64,000 nucleotides of DNA from CAVUDO01 sp963740255 (lineage in GTDB: Bacteria; Actinomycetota; Actinomycetes; Mycobacteriales; Cryptosporangiaceae): the NCBI GenBank assembly GCA_963740255.1, contig CAVUDO010000002.1, positions 186,001 through 250,000 on the forward strand. Direction: 5' to 3'. Within the stretch, counting starts at the first letter, position 1. The number at the start of each line of letters is the position of its first letter. This document shows, piece after piece, positions 1-8,811 of this stretch. The notes beneath the pieces were generated by a model, which worked only from the letters and a program-made list of their open reading frames with translations, did no database searches and was not told where the DNA came from. Position numbers and translations under genes: made by a program.

Positions 1-1
1 G

Positions 2-1033
2 ATCACCGGGGTGAAGGACGTCCGCCAGTCCAAGGTCGGCGACACCGTGACCACCCTGGTCAAGCCGGCCACCCAGGCCCTGCCCGGGTACGCCGATCCC
101 AAGCCGATGGTGTTCTCCGGCCTCTATCCGATCGACGGCTCGGACTACCCCGAACTGCGCGAGTCGCTGGACAAGCTCCGGCTCAACGACGCCGCGCTGG
201 TGTACGAGCCGGAGACCTCCGCCGCGCTCGGCTTCGGGTTCCGGGTCGGCTTCCTCGGGCTGCTGCACCTGGAGATCGTCCGGGAACGGCTCGAACGCGA
301 GGCCGGCCTCGACCTCATCGCGACCGCGCCCAACGTGGTCTACCGGGTGATCATGGAGGACGAGCGCGAGCACGTCGTCACCAACCCGAGCGAGTTCCCC
401 TCGGGCAAGGTGGTCGAGGTGTACGAGCCGGTCGTGCGCGCCACGGTGCTCTCGCCGTCGGACTACGTCGGCGCGATCATGGAGCTGTGCCAGTCCCGCC
501 GCGGCACCCTCAAGGGCATGGACTACCTCTCGGAGGACCGGGTCGAACTGCGGTACACGCTGCCGCTGGCCGAGATCATCTTCGACTTCTTCGACAACCT
601 GAAGTCGCGCACCAAGGGCTACGCGTCGCTGGACTACGAGACCACGGGCGAGCAGGCGGCCGACCTGGTCAAGGTCGACATCCTGCTGCAGGGCGAGCCC
701 GTGGACGCGTTCTCCGCGATCGTCCACAAGGACAAGGCCTACGCCTACGGCGTCTCGCTGACCCAGAAGCTGCGCGAGCTGATCCCGCGCCAGCATTTCG
801 AGGTGCCGATCCAGGCGGCGGTCGGGTCGCGGGTGATCGCCCGGGAGAACATCCGGGCAATCCGCAAGGATGTCCTCGCCAAGTGCTACGGCGGCGACAT
901 CAGCCGCAAGCGCAAGCTGCTGGAGAAGCAGAAGGAGGGCAAGAAGCGGATGAAGATGGTCGGCCGGGTGGAGGTCCCGCAGGAGGCCTTCATCGCGGCG
1001 CTGTCCACCAGCGACACCGGCGCCAAGAAGTAG
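2..1033 (+). CDS. lepA: Elongation factor 4 (LepA), 3' part
   Basis: C-terminal 343 residues of the ribosome back-translocase GTPase EF4/LepA; the reading frame is open at the left edge, so the start and the GTPase domain lie outside the window. Visible are the EF-G-like domain with the stretch GFGFRVGFLGLLHLEIV and the LepA-specific C-terminal domain ending in ISRKRKLLEKQKEGKKRMK, a highly conserved lysine-rich signature of the family. Full LepA proteins are about 600 residues, so slightly more than half is present. The gene ends at a TAG and is followed 56 bp later by a MOSC gene on the same strand. Identity is secure from the C-terminal signature. Confidence 0.96.
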   Translation: MTGVKDVRQSKVGDTVTTLVKPATQALPGYADPKPMVFSGLYPIDGSDYPELRESLDKLRLNDAALVYEPETSAALGFGFRVGFLGLLHLEIVRERLEREAGLDLIATAPNVVYRVIMEDEREHVVTNPSEFPSGKVVEVYEPVVRATVLSPSDYVGAIMELCQSRRGTLKGMDYLSEDRVELRYTLPLAEIIFDFFDNLKSRTKGYASLDYETTGEQAADLVKVDILLQGEPVDAFSAIVHKDKAYAYGVSLTQKLRELIPRQHFEVPIQAAVGSRVIARENIRAIRKDVLAKCYGGDISRKRKLLEKQKEGKKRMKMVGRVEVPQEAFIAALSTSDTGAKK

Positions 1034-1089
1034 CGGGACGGCCGAGCGCCCACGGTAGGGCGGCGGATGCCTGGCCTAGGGTCGAGGGC

Positions 1090-1749
1090 ATGGAGCAGAA
1101 TTCCGGCCGGCTGGCATCGGTGAATCTCGCCGTGGTGCGCACCGGTGGATGGACCGGCGACATGGGTCGGACGGGCATCGACAAGCGTCCCGCGCCCGGC
1201 CGGGTCCGCGCCCAGGACGATCAGTTGGTCGGCGACACCATCGTCGACACCCGCCATCACGGCGGACGCGACCAGGCCGCCTACGCCTACGCCAGGGAGG
1301 ACGCCGCCTGGTGGGCTGCCGAGCTGGGCCGCGACATCGGGCCCGGAGCTTTCGGCGAGAACTTCTCCACCGAGGGCGTCGACGTCAGCGGGGCGGTCAT
1401 CGGCGAACACTGGGCGATCGGCTCGGCGCTCTTCGAGGTGTCCAGCCCCCGAATCCCGTGCAGGGTGTTCGCCGGCTTCTGGGACGTGCCGGACCTGATC
1501 AAGCGCTTCATCGCCCACGGCGTCCCCGGGGCCTACCTGCGGATCGCCGTGCCCGGGGAGATTGCCGCGGGCGACACCGTACGGGTCGCGCACCGGCCCG
1601 GCCACGAGGTCACGGTGGCCGAGACCTTCCGCGCGCTCACCGGTGACCGATCGCTCGCCGGACGGCTGCTCGAGGCGCCGGAACTGCCCGCGCGGTACCA
1701 CCAGCGCGCCCGGCGCTGGCTCGGTCTGCCGGAGCCGGCGGCGGGCTGA
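1090..1749 (+). CDS. MOSC domain protein (YiiM-like)
   Basis: A 219-residue MOSC-domain protein. MOSC domains bind or transfer sulfur for molybdenum-cofactor enzymes; the stand-alone YiiM type has been linked to detoxification of N-hydroxylated compounds. Residues about 30-165 hold the domain: DTRHHGGRDQAAYAY near the front, GENFSTEG in the middle and the conserved cysteine in the motif IPCRVFAGF. The ATG at 1090 is chosen because it gives a normal-length family member; the frame is open further upstream only as overlap with lepA. The exact substrate cannot be read from sequence. Confidence 0.88.
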   Translation: MEQNSGRLASVNLAVVRTGGWTGDMGRTGIDKRPAPGRVRAQDDQLVGDTIVDTRHHGGRDQAAYAYAREDAAWWAAELGRDIGPGAFGENFSTEGVDVSGAVIGEHWAIGSALFEVSSPRIPCRVFAGFWDVPDLIKRFIAHGVPGAYLRIAVPGEIAAGDTVRVAHRPGHEVTVAETFRALTGDRSLAGRLLEAPELPARYHQRARRWLGLPEPAAG

Positions 1750-1753
1750 GCGG

Positions 1754-2611
1754 TCAGGTGGCCGGCGGGATCCGGACGTCAACGCGCCGGGCATCCGGTG
1801 CCGACTTGTCCGGCTTCCAGGTGCCGCTCTCCGCCGTCCAGACGATGCCGGCGTACCCGACCTGTTCGATGCCGTACTCCTGCGCCTTGGCGACGAACCA
1901 GTGTGCCGTACGCCACCCGAGGCTCGATTTGCTGCCCCCACCGACGGCGACGGTCAGCACCGCCGTGTCCTCGTCGGTGCGCGACGCGACCGAGAGCTTG
2001 CCGACGTCCAGGGCGAGCTCGTCCACCAGCGCGCGGGGCAGCTTGTCCCCGGCCCGCTGCTGCCGCTGCCGGAGTTGGCAGGTCACCGCGCCGACCTCCT
2101 GGCCCCACAGCGCCGCCGCGAGCGTCCTCGCCTCGTCCTCCCACTTCTGGTAGAGCTCGGGATGGCCGCTGCGCTGGACGGCCTGGGCCGCGTCGGTGAG
2201 CCGCATCCTCTGCCAGCCGGGCACCTTGACGAGGTGGTCGTAGAACCTGGCCGTGGCATAGCGCGGGTCGCTGAGCTGCGCCGGCTTCCCCCAGCCCTGG
2301 GACGGGCGCTGCTGGAAGAGGCCCACCGAGTCACGGTCGCCGTAGGCGATGTTGCGCAGCTTGGACTCCTGCAGCGCGGTCGCCAGCGCGATCGTGGCCG
2401 CCCGCGGCGGCAGTGACCGCCGGGCGGCCACGGCCGCGATGGTGGCGGCGTGGGTGAGCTGGTCGGGATCGATCCGGACCACGTCCTTGCCCGAGTACAC
2501 CCGGCAGGTGTCCGAGACGAACGGAACCCGGACGTCCTGTTGGGACACGACGTACGCGCCGGTCAGGGCCACTGCGGCCACCACGAGGGCGGTCACAGCG
2601 AACTTGCGCAT
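1754..2611 (-). CDS. Secreted or membrane-anchored lysozyme-fold protein
   Basis: A 285-residue actinobacterial protein of unproven function. Residues 1-25 form a hydrophobic signal/anchor (MRKFAVTALVVAAVALTGAY). Residues about 65-130 resemble a goose-type or SLT lysozyme core: ALATALQESKLRN with a candidate catalytic Glu, then GDRDSVGLFQQRPSQGWG, typical of actinobacterial lytic-transglycosylase-like proteins. The C-terminal third is a separate domain without recognised motifs. It lies convergent to the MOSC gene, with stops 4 bp apart. Peptidoglycan cleavage is an inference from the fold-like motif; family members are often left as hypothetical. Confidence 0.7.
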   Translation of the reverse strand: MRKFAVTALVVAAVALTGAYVVSQQDVRVPFVSDTCRVYSGKDVVRIDPDQLTHAATIAAVAARRSLPPRAATIALATALQESKLRNIAYGDRDSVGLFQQRPSQGWGKPAQLSDPRYATARFYDHLVKVPGWQRMRLTDAAQAVQRSGHPELYQKWEDEARTLAAALWGQEVGAVTCQLRQRQQRAGDKLPRALVDELALDVGKLSVASRTDEDTAVLTVAVGGGSKSSLGWRTAHWFVAKAQEYGIEQVGYAGIVWTAESGTWKPDKSAPDARRVDVRIPPAT

Positions 2612-2708
2612 GGCGTCGTCCCTTCCTGCGGACGGGTGTGGGGCTCCTTCGAGAGTACGGCGCCCGCGCGAACCGGGCGGCCGGCGAAAACGTCGGGGGA
2701 GGCGGAGG

Positions 2709-3494
2709 TCAGGTCCGCGGGAGCCAGCTCGGATCGCGCTTCTCCCGGAACGCAGTGACGCCCTCCCGGCCTTCCGCGGACAGGAAGTACGTCGTCGAGA
2801 GCGGGGTCAGTGCCTCCAGGTCGACAGCGAGATCCGGGCCTGGTCGCCGCCGGAGCAGCTCCTTGGTGGCCGCCAGCGCCCGGGGGCCACCGCGGATCAG
2901 CGCGTCCACATAGCGCTGGACCGCGGCGTCCAGTGAGCCCTTGGGCACCGCGGCGGTGACCAGCCCGATCTGCGCCGCGCGCCGGCCGTCGAACGTGTCC
3001 CCGGTGAGGAAGAACTCGGCGGCGGCCCGCGGGGCCAGCCGGGGAAGCACCGTGGTCGAGATCACCGCGGGGATCACGCCAAGCCGGACCTCGGTGAACG
3101 CGAAGGTGGCGTCTTCCTCGCATACGGCGAGGTCGGCGGCCCCGATCAGCCCGAGTCCGCCAGCCCGGGCGGGGCCCGCGATCCGCGCGACGACCGGCCT
3201 GGGGGAGCGCCAGATCGCCGTCAGGATCTCCGGCATGCCGCCGACCGGCAGCCCGCCGGCATCCGGGGCCTCGGCGGTCGCCTTGAGGTCGGCGCCGGAA
3301 CAGAACACCGGCCCGGTGTGGGTGAGCACGACCACCCGGACCGCGTCGTCGGCGTTCGCCCGGGCGAGACCGGCCAGGAGCTGGCTCATCAGCCGGACCG
3401 AGAGGGCGTTGCGATTGTGCGGCGAATCCAGGGTCAGCGTGGCCACTCCGGCCGCGGCGGCGTACCGGACGTAGTCGGCGGGGTCGTGCGTCAC
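2709..3494 (-). CDS. Enoyl-CoA hydratase/isomerase (crotonase) family protein
   Basis: A 261-residue crotonase-fold protein, the normal length for the family. These enzymes hydrate or isomerise CoA thioesters, usually in fatty-acid or amino-acid breakdown. The two oxyanion-hole regions are visible: the first around CSGADLKA (about residues 64-71), the second around GGLGLIGAADLAVCEEDATF (about 112-131), followed by FTEVRLGVIPAV with the position often used as catalytic Glu. The C-terminus has the usual helical trimerisation region, ending in FREKRDPSW. It starts with an ATG next to an upstream plus-strand gene and does not look like part of a pathway operon, so the CoA substrate is unknown. 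Confidence 0.9.
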   Translation of the reverse strand: MTHDPADYVRYAAAAGVATLTLDSPHNRNALSVRLMSQLLAGLARANADDAVRVVVLTHTGPVFCSGADLKATAEAPDAGGLPVGGMPEILTAIWRSPRPVVARIAGPARAGGLGLIGAADLAVCEEDATFAFTEVRLGVIPAVISTTVLPRLAPRAAAEFFLTGDTFDGRRAAQIGLVTAAVPKGSLDAAVQRYVDALIRGGPRALAATKELLRRRPGPDLAVDLEALTPLSTTYFLSAEGREGVTAFREKRDPSWLPRT

Positions 3495-3657
3495 GCCGCC
3501 ACCCTAGTGTCGCGGCAGCGGCCCGCGGCGGAGGAGCGTGCCGGCTCACCACGGCGGTGTCGGCCCACAGAGGCGCCGGGCGGGTGGCGGCGGTACCGGC
3601 CCGTGGCGGCCGCGCCTGCCAACGGCAGCCGGCCGGGCGCGGCACACTGGTGGGGAC

Positions 3658-4890
3658 ATGGCCTCCTCCCCGCCCGGCGAGCCCGCGCCCGCCGACGGCA
3701 GCATCCCCGCCGCGGCGCTGACCGACCTCGGTGTCCGTGGCTTCGGCGTCTACCTGCACGTGCCGTTCTGCGCCTCCCGGTGCGGCTACTGCGACTTCAA
3801 CACCTACACACCCGGGGAGCTGGGTGGCCGGACCGACCCGGGTGGCTACGTGGAGGCGGTCCTGGCCGAGCTGAAGCTGGCCGCGACCGTCCTCGGGAAC
3901 GCCGCTCCCGAGGTCGGCACCGTCTTCGTGGGCGGCGGGACACCGACGCTCCTGCCGTCCGGTGAACTGGCCCGGCTGCTCGACGCCGTCCACGCGACGT
4001 TCGGCGTGGGCGGAGGCGCCGAGGTGACCACCGAAGCCAATCCGGAGTCGGTGGACCCCACCTCGCTGGCCGCGCTGCGGCGGGGCGGATTCACCCGGAT
4101 CTCGCTGGGCATGCAGTCGGCGCGCGCACACGTCCTGGCCGCGCTCGACCGGAGGCACACGCCGGGGCGGGCCGTGGCCGCCGCCGAGGAAGCCAGGGCC
4201 GCCGGGTTCGACCACGTCAACCTCGACCTGATCTACGGCGCGGCCGGCGAGACCGACGAGGACTGGCAGGCGTCGTTGGACGCCGTGGTCGCGGCCGGTG
4301 TCGACCACGTCTCGGCGTACGCCCTGATCGTCGAGGACGGCACCCGGCTGGGACGTCAGGTGGCCCGGGGCGAGCAGCCCCGACCCGACGACGACGTCCT
4401 GGCCGACCGGTACGTCCAGGCCGACGCGACGTTGGCCGGCGCCGGGCTGGACTGGTACGAGGTGTCGAACTGGGCCGACTCGCCGGCGGCCCGCTGCCGG
4501 CACAACGAGCTGTACTGGCGCAGCGGCGACTGGTGGGGGCTGGGGCCGGGGGCGCACAGCCACGTCGGCGGCGTCCGGTGGTGGAACGTGGCGCACCCGG
4601 CCCGCTACGCGGAGCGGTTGGCCGGCGGCGTCTCGCCCGCGCTGGCCCGGGAGGTGCTCGATCCCGAGACCCGGCGGGTGGAGGACGTGATGCTGCGGCT
4701 GCGGCTGGCCGAGGGCCTTCCGGTGCAGGTGCTGGACGCGGCGGGGGAGGCGGCGGCGCGTCGGGCGGCGTCCGAGGGACTGTTGGAGCCCGGGACGCTC
4801 GCAGCCGGCCGCGCGGCACTGACGGTGCGCGGCCGGCTGCTCGCCGATGCGGTGGTGCGGGACCTGCTCGGCTCTACTTCACCATCCTGA
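3658..4890 (+). CDS. hemW: Radical SAM protein HemW (heme chaperone; formerly oxygen-independent coproporphyrinogen oxidase-like)
   Basis: A 410-residue radical-SAM protein. HemW homologues bind heme and are thought to deliver it to respiratory enzymes, although many are annotated HemN. The 4Fe-4S motif C-A-S-R-C-G-Y-C is at about residues 39-46, after YLHVPFCAS, which is typical of HemW rather than HemN because it lacks the extra N-terminal cysteine. Also present are the VFVGGGTPTLL glycine motif and the HNxxYW motif (RHNELYWRSGDWWGLGPGAHS). The ATG at 3658 is preferred because longer in-frame starts add an uncharacteristic low-complexity extension. Its stop overlaps the convergent DUF4870-type gene by 17 bp. 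Confidence 0.93.
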   Translation: MASSPPGEPAPADGSIPAAALTDLGVRGFGVYLHVPFCASRCGYCDFNTYTPGELGGRTDPGGYVEAVLAELKLAATVLGNAAPEVGTVFVGGGTPTLLPSGELARLLDAVHATFGVGGGAEVTTEANPESVDPTSLAALRRGGFTRISLGMQSARAHVLAALDRRHTPGRAVAAAEEARAAGFDHVNLDLIYGAAGETDEDWQASLDAVVAAGVDHVSAYALIVEDGTRLGRQVARGEQPRPDDDVLADRYVQADATLAGAGLDWYEVSNWADSPAARCRHNELYWRSGDWWGLGPGAHSHVGGVRWWNVAHPARYAERLAGGVSPALAREVLDPETRRVEDVMLRLRLAEGLPVQVLDAAGEAAARRAASEGLLEPGTLAAGRAALTVRGRLLADAVVRDLLGSTSPS

Positions 4891-5596
4891 TCGACATCGG
4901 GTACTTGTACGGCTCGCCGTTGTTGGCCTTGACCCCGGCGATCACCCCGAAGATCGTCGCGATGATCCAGGCGATGAAGGGCGCGACGAAGAGCAACAGC
5001 GGGAGGACCAGGAACGAGCCGCAGGTGGCGAGCACGGTGCCCACGACCGAGACGATGGTCCAGGTCAGCTGGAAGTTGAGGGCATCGACCGCCTGGGCCT
5101 TTACGGTCGGGTTCTCGTTGCCCTTGGCGAGCATCGAGATCAGCGGCGCGACCCAACCCATGCTGGCACCGGAAACGAACGCCCCCGCGGCGCCGCCGAA
5201 GTGGGAGATCAGGTTCCAGGTCTTGGTGTCGTCGACAGGAGCACCGGCAGGCGGATAGCCGTACCCGCCCTGCTGCTGCGGCGGGTAACCGCCGGCCTGC
5301 GGGGCGCCGTAGCCGGGTGCCGCTGCGGGCGGCGGAGCGCCGTACGTCGGGGGTGCCGCCTGCGGTGGAGGGCTGTACGGCGGTGGAGGCGGAGGTTCGT
5401 AGGACGGCGTGGGCGGCGTCGGGTCCGAGCCGTAGGGCGGAGCCGTAGGATCGCCGAAGGACGGCGGAGCCGACGGCATACCGGGGTCGGCCGGGGGCAT
5501 GGCGGGCCCGGGCGACGCCGGAGGCTCGAACGGCGGGGCCTGCGGCGCGTCGTCGGGGCGGGGCGCGGAGCGTTCGGAGTCCGAGTTCTCGGTCAT
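4874..5596 (-). CDS. Pro-rich DUF4870-type membrane protein
   Basis: A 240-residue protein in two parts. Residues 1-120 are low complexity, rich in Pro, Ala, Gly, Tyr and Gln (blocks such as YEPPPPPPYSPPPQ and GGYPPQQQGGYGYP). Residues about 125-235 are a compact membrane domain like DUF4870/Tic20-type proteins: LISHFGGAAGAFVSG, then hydrophobic segments LTWTIVSVVGTVLATCGSFLVLPLLLFVAPFIAW (two helices) and IIATIFGVIAGVKANNGEPYKYP, a typical family ending. The ATG at 5596 is chosen over an in-frame start 45 bp upstream because the extension is not hydrophobic and overlaps the neighbouring promoter. The function of the family is unknown. Confidence 0.85.
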   Translation of the reverse strand: MTENSDSERSAPRPDDAPQAPPFEPPASPGPAMPPADPGMPSAPPSFGDPTAPPYGSDPTPPTPSYEPPPPPPYSPPPQAAPPTYGAPPPAAAPGYGAPQAGGYPPQQQGGYGYPPAGAPVDDTKTWNLISHFGGAAGAFVSGASMGWVAPLISMLAKGNENPTVKAQAVDALNFQLTWTIVSVVGTVLATCGSFLVLPLLLFVAPFIAWIIATIFGVIAGVKANNGEPYKYPMSIRMVK

Positions 5597-5666
5597 GGAT
5601 GAAGCGTACGTACTGGCCCGCGTCTGCGACAGGATCGACACGTCGCCGAGCGAAGCGAGGACACGA

Positions 5667-6446
5667 GTGACCGAGTGGCCGGCGTTTCTGGACCATTTTC
5701 ATGGTGGGCGTGCAGGTATCACCGAACGGGTCCTGCGCTCGGGCCCCGACGATCCGTACGCCTGGATTGCCGGCGCCCTGCCGCGTTCCGGGGGACCCGT
5801 GCTCGATCTCGCCTGCGGCAGCGGTCCGCTCGCCGAGTCCTTCCCGCAGTGGGTGGGTCTCGACCGCGCACCGGCGGAGCTGCGGCTGGCCGCGGGCCGG
5901 GCGCCGGGCCGGCTGGTGCGCGCGGATGCGGCGGCGCTGCCGTTCGGCCCGGCCGGTGTGGCCGCGGTGGTGTCGGCGATGGCGCTGCAGGTGCTGCACC
6001 CGCTGCCATCCGTGCTCCGCGAGGCGCGGCGGGTGCTGCGGCCGGGCGGGACGCTGGTGGCGATGGTGCCGGCATCGGCACCGCTCAGCCGGCAGGACCG
6101 GTGGCGCTGGACGAGGCTGTTCCTGGCGTTGCGCCTCGCCGGGCCACCGTTCCCGAATCCTCCCGACCGGGTCGCGGCAGCCCTCTGTCGCGCCGGCTTC
6201 GCGGTGGTCGGGCAGGAGGCCAGACGGTTCCGGTACCCGGTTGGCGACATCGCGGCGGCTGACCTGCTGATCGAGTCGCTGTACCTTCCAGGGGTGTCCG
6301 AGTCGCGGATCCGGGCCGCCCGGCGGGTCGCCGCCGGCTGGATCGGCGTCGAACTCGGCATGCCCCTGCGCCTGCTGACCGCTCACGCACCTCCGGCCGC
6401 AGGACCAGGTCGCGCATCGGTCGGGACATCGATCCAGGAGCGGTGA
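5667..6446 (+). CDS. Class I SAM-dependent methyltransferase
   Basis: A 259-residue methyltransferase of the UbiE/Methyltransf_11 type. Motif I is VLDLACGSGPLAE (about residues 48-60), followed by an acidic strand VGLDRAPAEL, motif II around RADAAALPFG, and the post-motif region VLREARRVLRPGGTLVAMVP, all in the expected order. The GTG at 5667 follows a GAGG at 5657-5660; the only upstream alternative (ATG 5595) would overlap the start of the divergent membrane-protein gene. The substrate is unknown. The gene lies just upstream of the CIRCE/hrcA promoter. Confidence 0.85.
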   Translation: MTEWPAFLDHFHGGRAGITERVLRSGPDDPYAWIAGALPRSGGPVLDLACGSGPLAESFPQWVGLDRAPAELRLAAGRAPGRLVRADAAALPFGPAGVAAVVSAMALQVLHPLPSVLREARRVLRPGGTLVAMVPASAPLSRQDRWRWTRLFLALRLAGPPFPNPPDRVAAALCRAGFAVVGQEARRFRYPVGDIAAADLLIESLYLPGVSESRIRAARRVAAGWIGVELGMPLRLLTAHAPPAAGPGRASVGTSIQER

Positions 6447-6479
6447 AGCTGGGCCGGACCAATGCGACTACACGTATGC

Positions 6480-6506
6480 TTGGCACTCGTTCCAACCGAG
6501 TGCCAG
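6480..6506 (+). promoter_or_regulatory. CIRCE operator of hrcA-dnaJ
   Basis: A nine-base inverted repeat with a nine-base spacer, TTGGCACTC / GAGTGCCAG, 22 bp upstream of the hrcA start. This matches the CIRCE architecture (consensus TTAGCACTC-N9-GAGTGCTAA) bound by HrcA, with A-to-G and T-to-C changes at paired positions so that most of the palindrome is kept; the outermost T/G pair is not complementary. It predicts autoregulation of hrcA and heat-shock control of the downstream dnaJ. Confidence 0.93.
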
Positions 6507-6528
6507 GAGTCCGACGGGAGGTGACGCG

Positions 6529-7551
6529 ATGGCGCTGGACGACCGCAAGCTCGAGGTCCTCCGGGCGATCGTGCACGACTACGTCGCCACCGAGGAGCCG
6601 GTCGGCAGCAAGGTGCTGGCCGAGCGGCACCATCTCGGTGTCTCCCCGGCCACCGTCCGCAACGACATGGCCGTGCTCGAGGACGAGGGCTACATCGCCC
6701 AGCCGCACACCAGCGCCGGCCGGATCCCGACCGACAAGGGATACCGGCTCTTCGTCGACAAGCTCTCCTCGATTAAACCGCTGACACCGGCCGAACGGCG
6801 CGCGATCCAGACCTTCCTCGAGTCGGCGGTAGACCTCGACGACGTGGTGATGCGGACGGTGCGCCTGCTCGCGCAGCTGACCCGGCAGGTCGCCGTCGTG
6901 CAGTACCCCAGCCTCACCCGCAGCGCGGTGCGGCACGTGGAGCTGGTGCGGCTCGCCCCCGGTCGGCTGTTGCTCGTCCTGATCACCGACACGGGTCAGG
7001 TCGACCAGCGGATGGTGGAGTTCCCGGCCGGCATCGCCGACGACGACGTGAACGACCTGCGGGCGGCGGTGAACGGCGCGTTGACCGGGCAGCGGCTGGC
7101 GGACGCCACGGACCGGGTCGAGGATCTGCTCGACACCATCGCCCGCGACCTGCGGCCGGCGCTCGCGACGTTGTCCGGGGCCCTGCTGGAGCTGCTGGTC
7201 GAACGGCGTGAAGAACGGGTGCTGCTGGCGGGAACGGCCAACCTGGCTCGCAGTACGGTGGACTTCCGCGGTTCCATCCGCCCCATCCTGGAGGCTCTCG
7301 AGGAGCAGGTCGTACTGCTCAAGCTGCTCGGAGAGGCCGACTCGACGACCACCCTGCACGTGCGCATCGGCGACGAGAACCAGGTCGAGGAGCTGCGGAG
7401 CACCTCGGTGGTGACCGCAGCCTACGGGACGGGCGGGACGGCCCTGGCCGGTCTCGGGGTGCTCGGCCCGACCCGGATGGACTATCCGAGCACGATCAGT
7501 GCCGTGCGGGCGGTCGCACGGTACGTCGGCGACCTCCTCGGCGGGAGCTGA
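6529..7551 (+). CDS. hrcA: Heat-inducible transcription repressor HrcA
   Basis: A 340-residue HrcA repressor, which binds CIRCE and controls class I heat-shock genes, with GroEL as usual co-modulator. The N-terminal winged helix (residues 1-75) contains the motif VGSKVLAERHHLGVSPATVRND and the signature TSAGRIPTDKGYRLFVD; the C-terminal GAF-like domain follows. The ATG is preceded by GGGAGG at 6516-6521. dnaJ begins 35 bp after its stop, giving the standard actinobacterial hrcA-dnaJ operon. The operator directly upstream supports the assignment. Confidence 0.97.
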   Translation: MALDDRKLEVLRAIVHDYVATEEPVGSKVLAERHHLGVSPATVRNDMAVLEDEGYIAQPHTSAGRIPTDKGYRLFVDKLSSIKPLTPAERRAIQTFLESAVDLDDVVMRTVRLLAQLTRQVAVVQYPSLTRSAVRHVELVRLAPGRLLLVLITDTGQVDQRMVEFPAGIADDDVNDLRAAVNGALTGQRLADATDRVEDLLDTIARDLRPALATLSGALLELLVERREERVLLAGTANLARSTVDFRGSIRPILEALEEQVVLLKLLGEADSTTTLHVRIGDENQVEELRSTSVVTAAYGTGGTALAGLGVLGPTRMDYPSTISAVRAVARYVGDLLGGS

Positions 7552-7586
7552 GCCGCACCATGCCTTACGGAACTGGGGATACATAC

Positions 7587-8714
7587 GTGGCGAAGGACTA
7601 CTACGGCAGTCTCGGCGTGAGCAGGGACGCGACGCCCGAGCAGATCAAGCGGGCGTATCGCAAGCTGGCCCGCGAGCTGCACCCCGACGTGAATCCCGAT
7701 CCTGCGGCCCAGGATCGCTTCAAGGCGGTGTCCTCGGCGTACGAGGTGCTCTCCGATCCGGCGAAGCGTGAGATCGTCGACCTCGGCGGCGACCCGCTGG
7801 CCCCCGGCAACATGGGCGGCGCGCCCGGCCAGCCCTTCACGATGGGCTTCCAGGACATCATGGACGCCTTCTTCGGCGGCGGTGCCAGCCGCGGCCCGCG
7901 TCCGCGCACCCGTCCGGGCGCCGACGCGCTGATCCGGCTCGACCTGGAGCTCGCCGAGATGGCGTTCGGCGTCAACCAGGAGCTCACCGTCGACACGGCG
8001 GTGCGCTGTACGACGTGTACGGGCGCCGGCACCGCACCGGGCACGCACCCGGCCAACTGCGACGTCTGCGGCGGACGGGGCGAGGTGCAGACCGTGCAGC
8101 GCTCCTTCCTCGGCCAGGTGATGACCTCCCGCCCGTGTGCCGCGTGCCAGGGCCTGGGCACCGTCATCCCGCACCCGTGTCCGGCCTGCGCCGGCGACGG
8201 CCGGGTCCGGACCCGCCGCACCCTGACCGTGAAGGTCCCCGCGGGGGTCGAGGACGGCATGCGGATCCGGCTGGCCGGCGAGGGCGAGGTCGGGCCCGGC
8301 GGCGGCCCGTCCGGAGACCTCTACGTCGAGGTGCACGAACGCCCGCACGACGTGTTCACCCGCCAGGGCGACGACCTGCACTGCCGGGTGGTGCTGCCGA
8401 TGACGGCGGCGGCGTTGGGCACGTCGCTGACGCTGAAGACCCTCGACGGCGACGAGCAGATCGACGTCAAGGCCGGCACCCAGGGCGGCACCGTGGTCCG
8501 GGTCCGCGGCCGGGGTGTGCCGCACCTGCGCGGCACCGGCCGCGGCGACATGCACGTGCACCTGGAGGTCCGTACCCCGACCAGGCTCGACCCCGACCAG
8601 GAGCGCCTGTTGCGCGAGTTGGCGAAGGCTCGGGGTGAGGAGCACCCGGAATCGCTGCGGCAGCAGGGCGGTTTTTTTTCCAAGGTCCGTGACGCCTTCA
8701 ACGGCTACGCCTGA
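7587..8714 (+). CDS. dnaJ: Chaperone DnaJ (DnaJ2 type)
   Basis: A 375-residue type I J-protein, co-chaperone of DnaK. The J domain (residues 1-65) has the HPD motif in ELHPDVNPD. The Gly/Phe region is short. The zinc-binding region has all four CxxCxGxG repeats: CTTCTGAG, CDVCGGRG, CAACQGLG and CPACAGDG. The C-terminal substrate-binding and dimerisation domains follow. The GTG at 7587 gives the classical MAKDYYGSLGV start and has GGGGAT 6 bp upstream; an in-frame ATG at 7560 would add nine atypical residues. A run of eight T at 8672-8679 encodes part of GGFFSKV near the end and is a possible slippage site. Confidence 0.96.
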   Translation: MAKDYYGSLGVSRDATPEQIKRAYRKLARELHPDVNPDPAAQDRFKAVSSAYEVLSDPAKREIVDLGGDPLAPGNMGGAPGQPFTMGFQDIMDAFFGGGASRGPRPRTRPGADALIRLDLELAEMAFGVNQELTVDTAVRCTTCTGAGTAPGTHPANCDVCGGRGEVQTVQRSFLGQVMTSRPCAACQGLGTVIPHPCPACAGDGRVRTRRTLTVKVPAGVEDGMRIRLAGEGEVGPGGGPSGDLYVEVHERPHDVFTRQGDDLHCRVVLPMTAAALGTSLTLKTLDGDEQIDVKAGTQGGTVVRVRGRGVPHLRGTGRGDMHVHLEVRTPTRLDPDQERLLRELAKARGEEHPESLRQQGGFFSKVRDAFNGYA

Positions 8715-8811
8715 CCAGCCCTCCGGAGGCCCCGCCCGGCGCTAGGGTGAGCGGGCCAATCCCGGGTGCGGCGGGTCGCGGAGACCGCGGCGGAGCGGAG
8801 CGAGGTGGGCC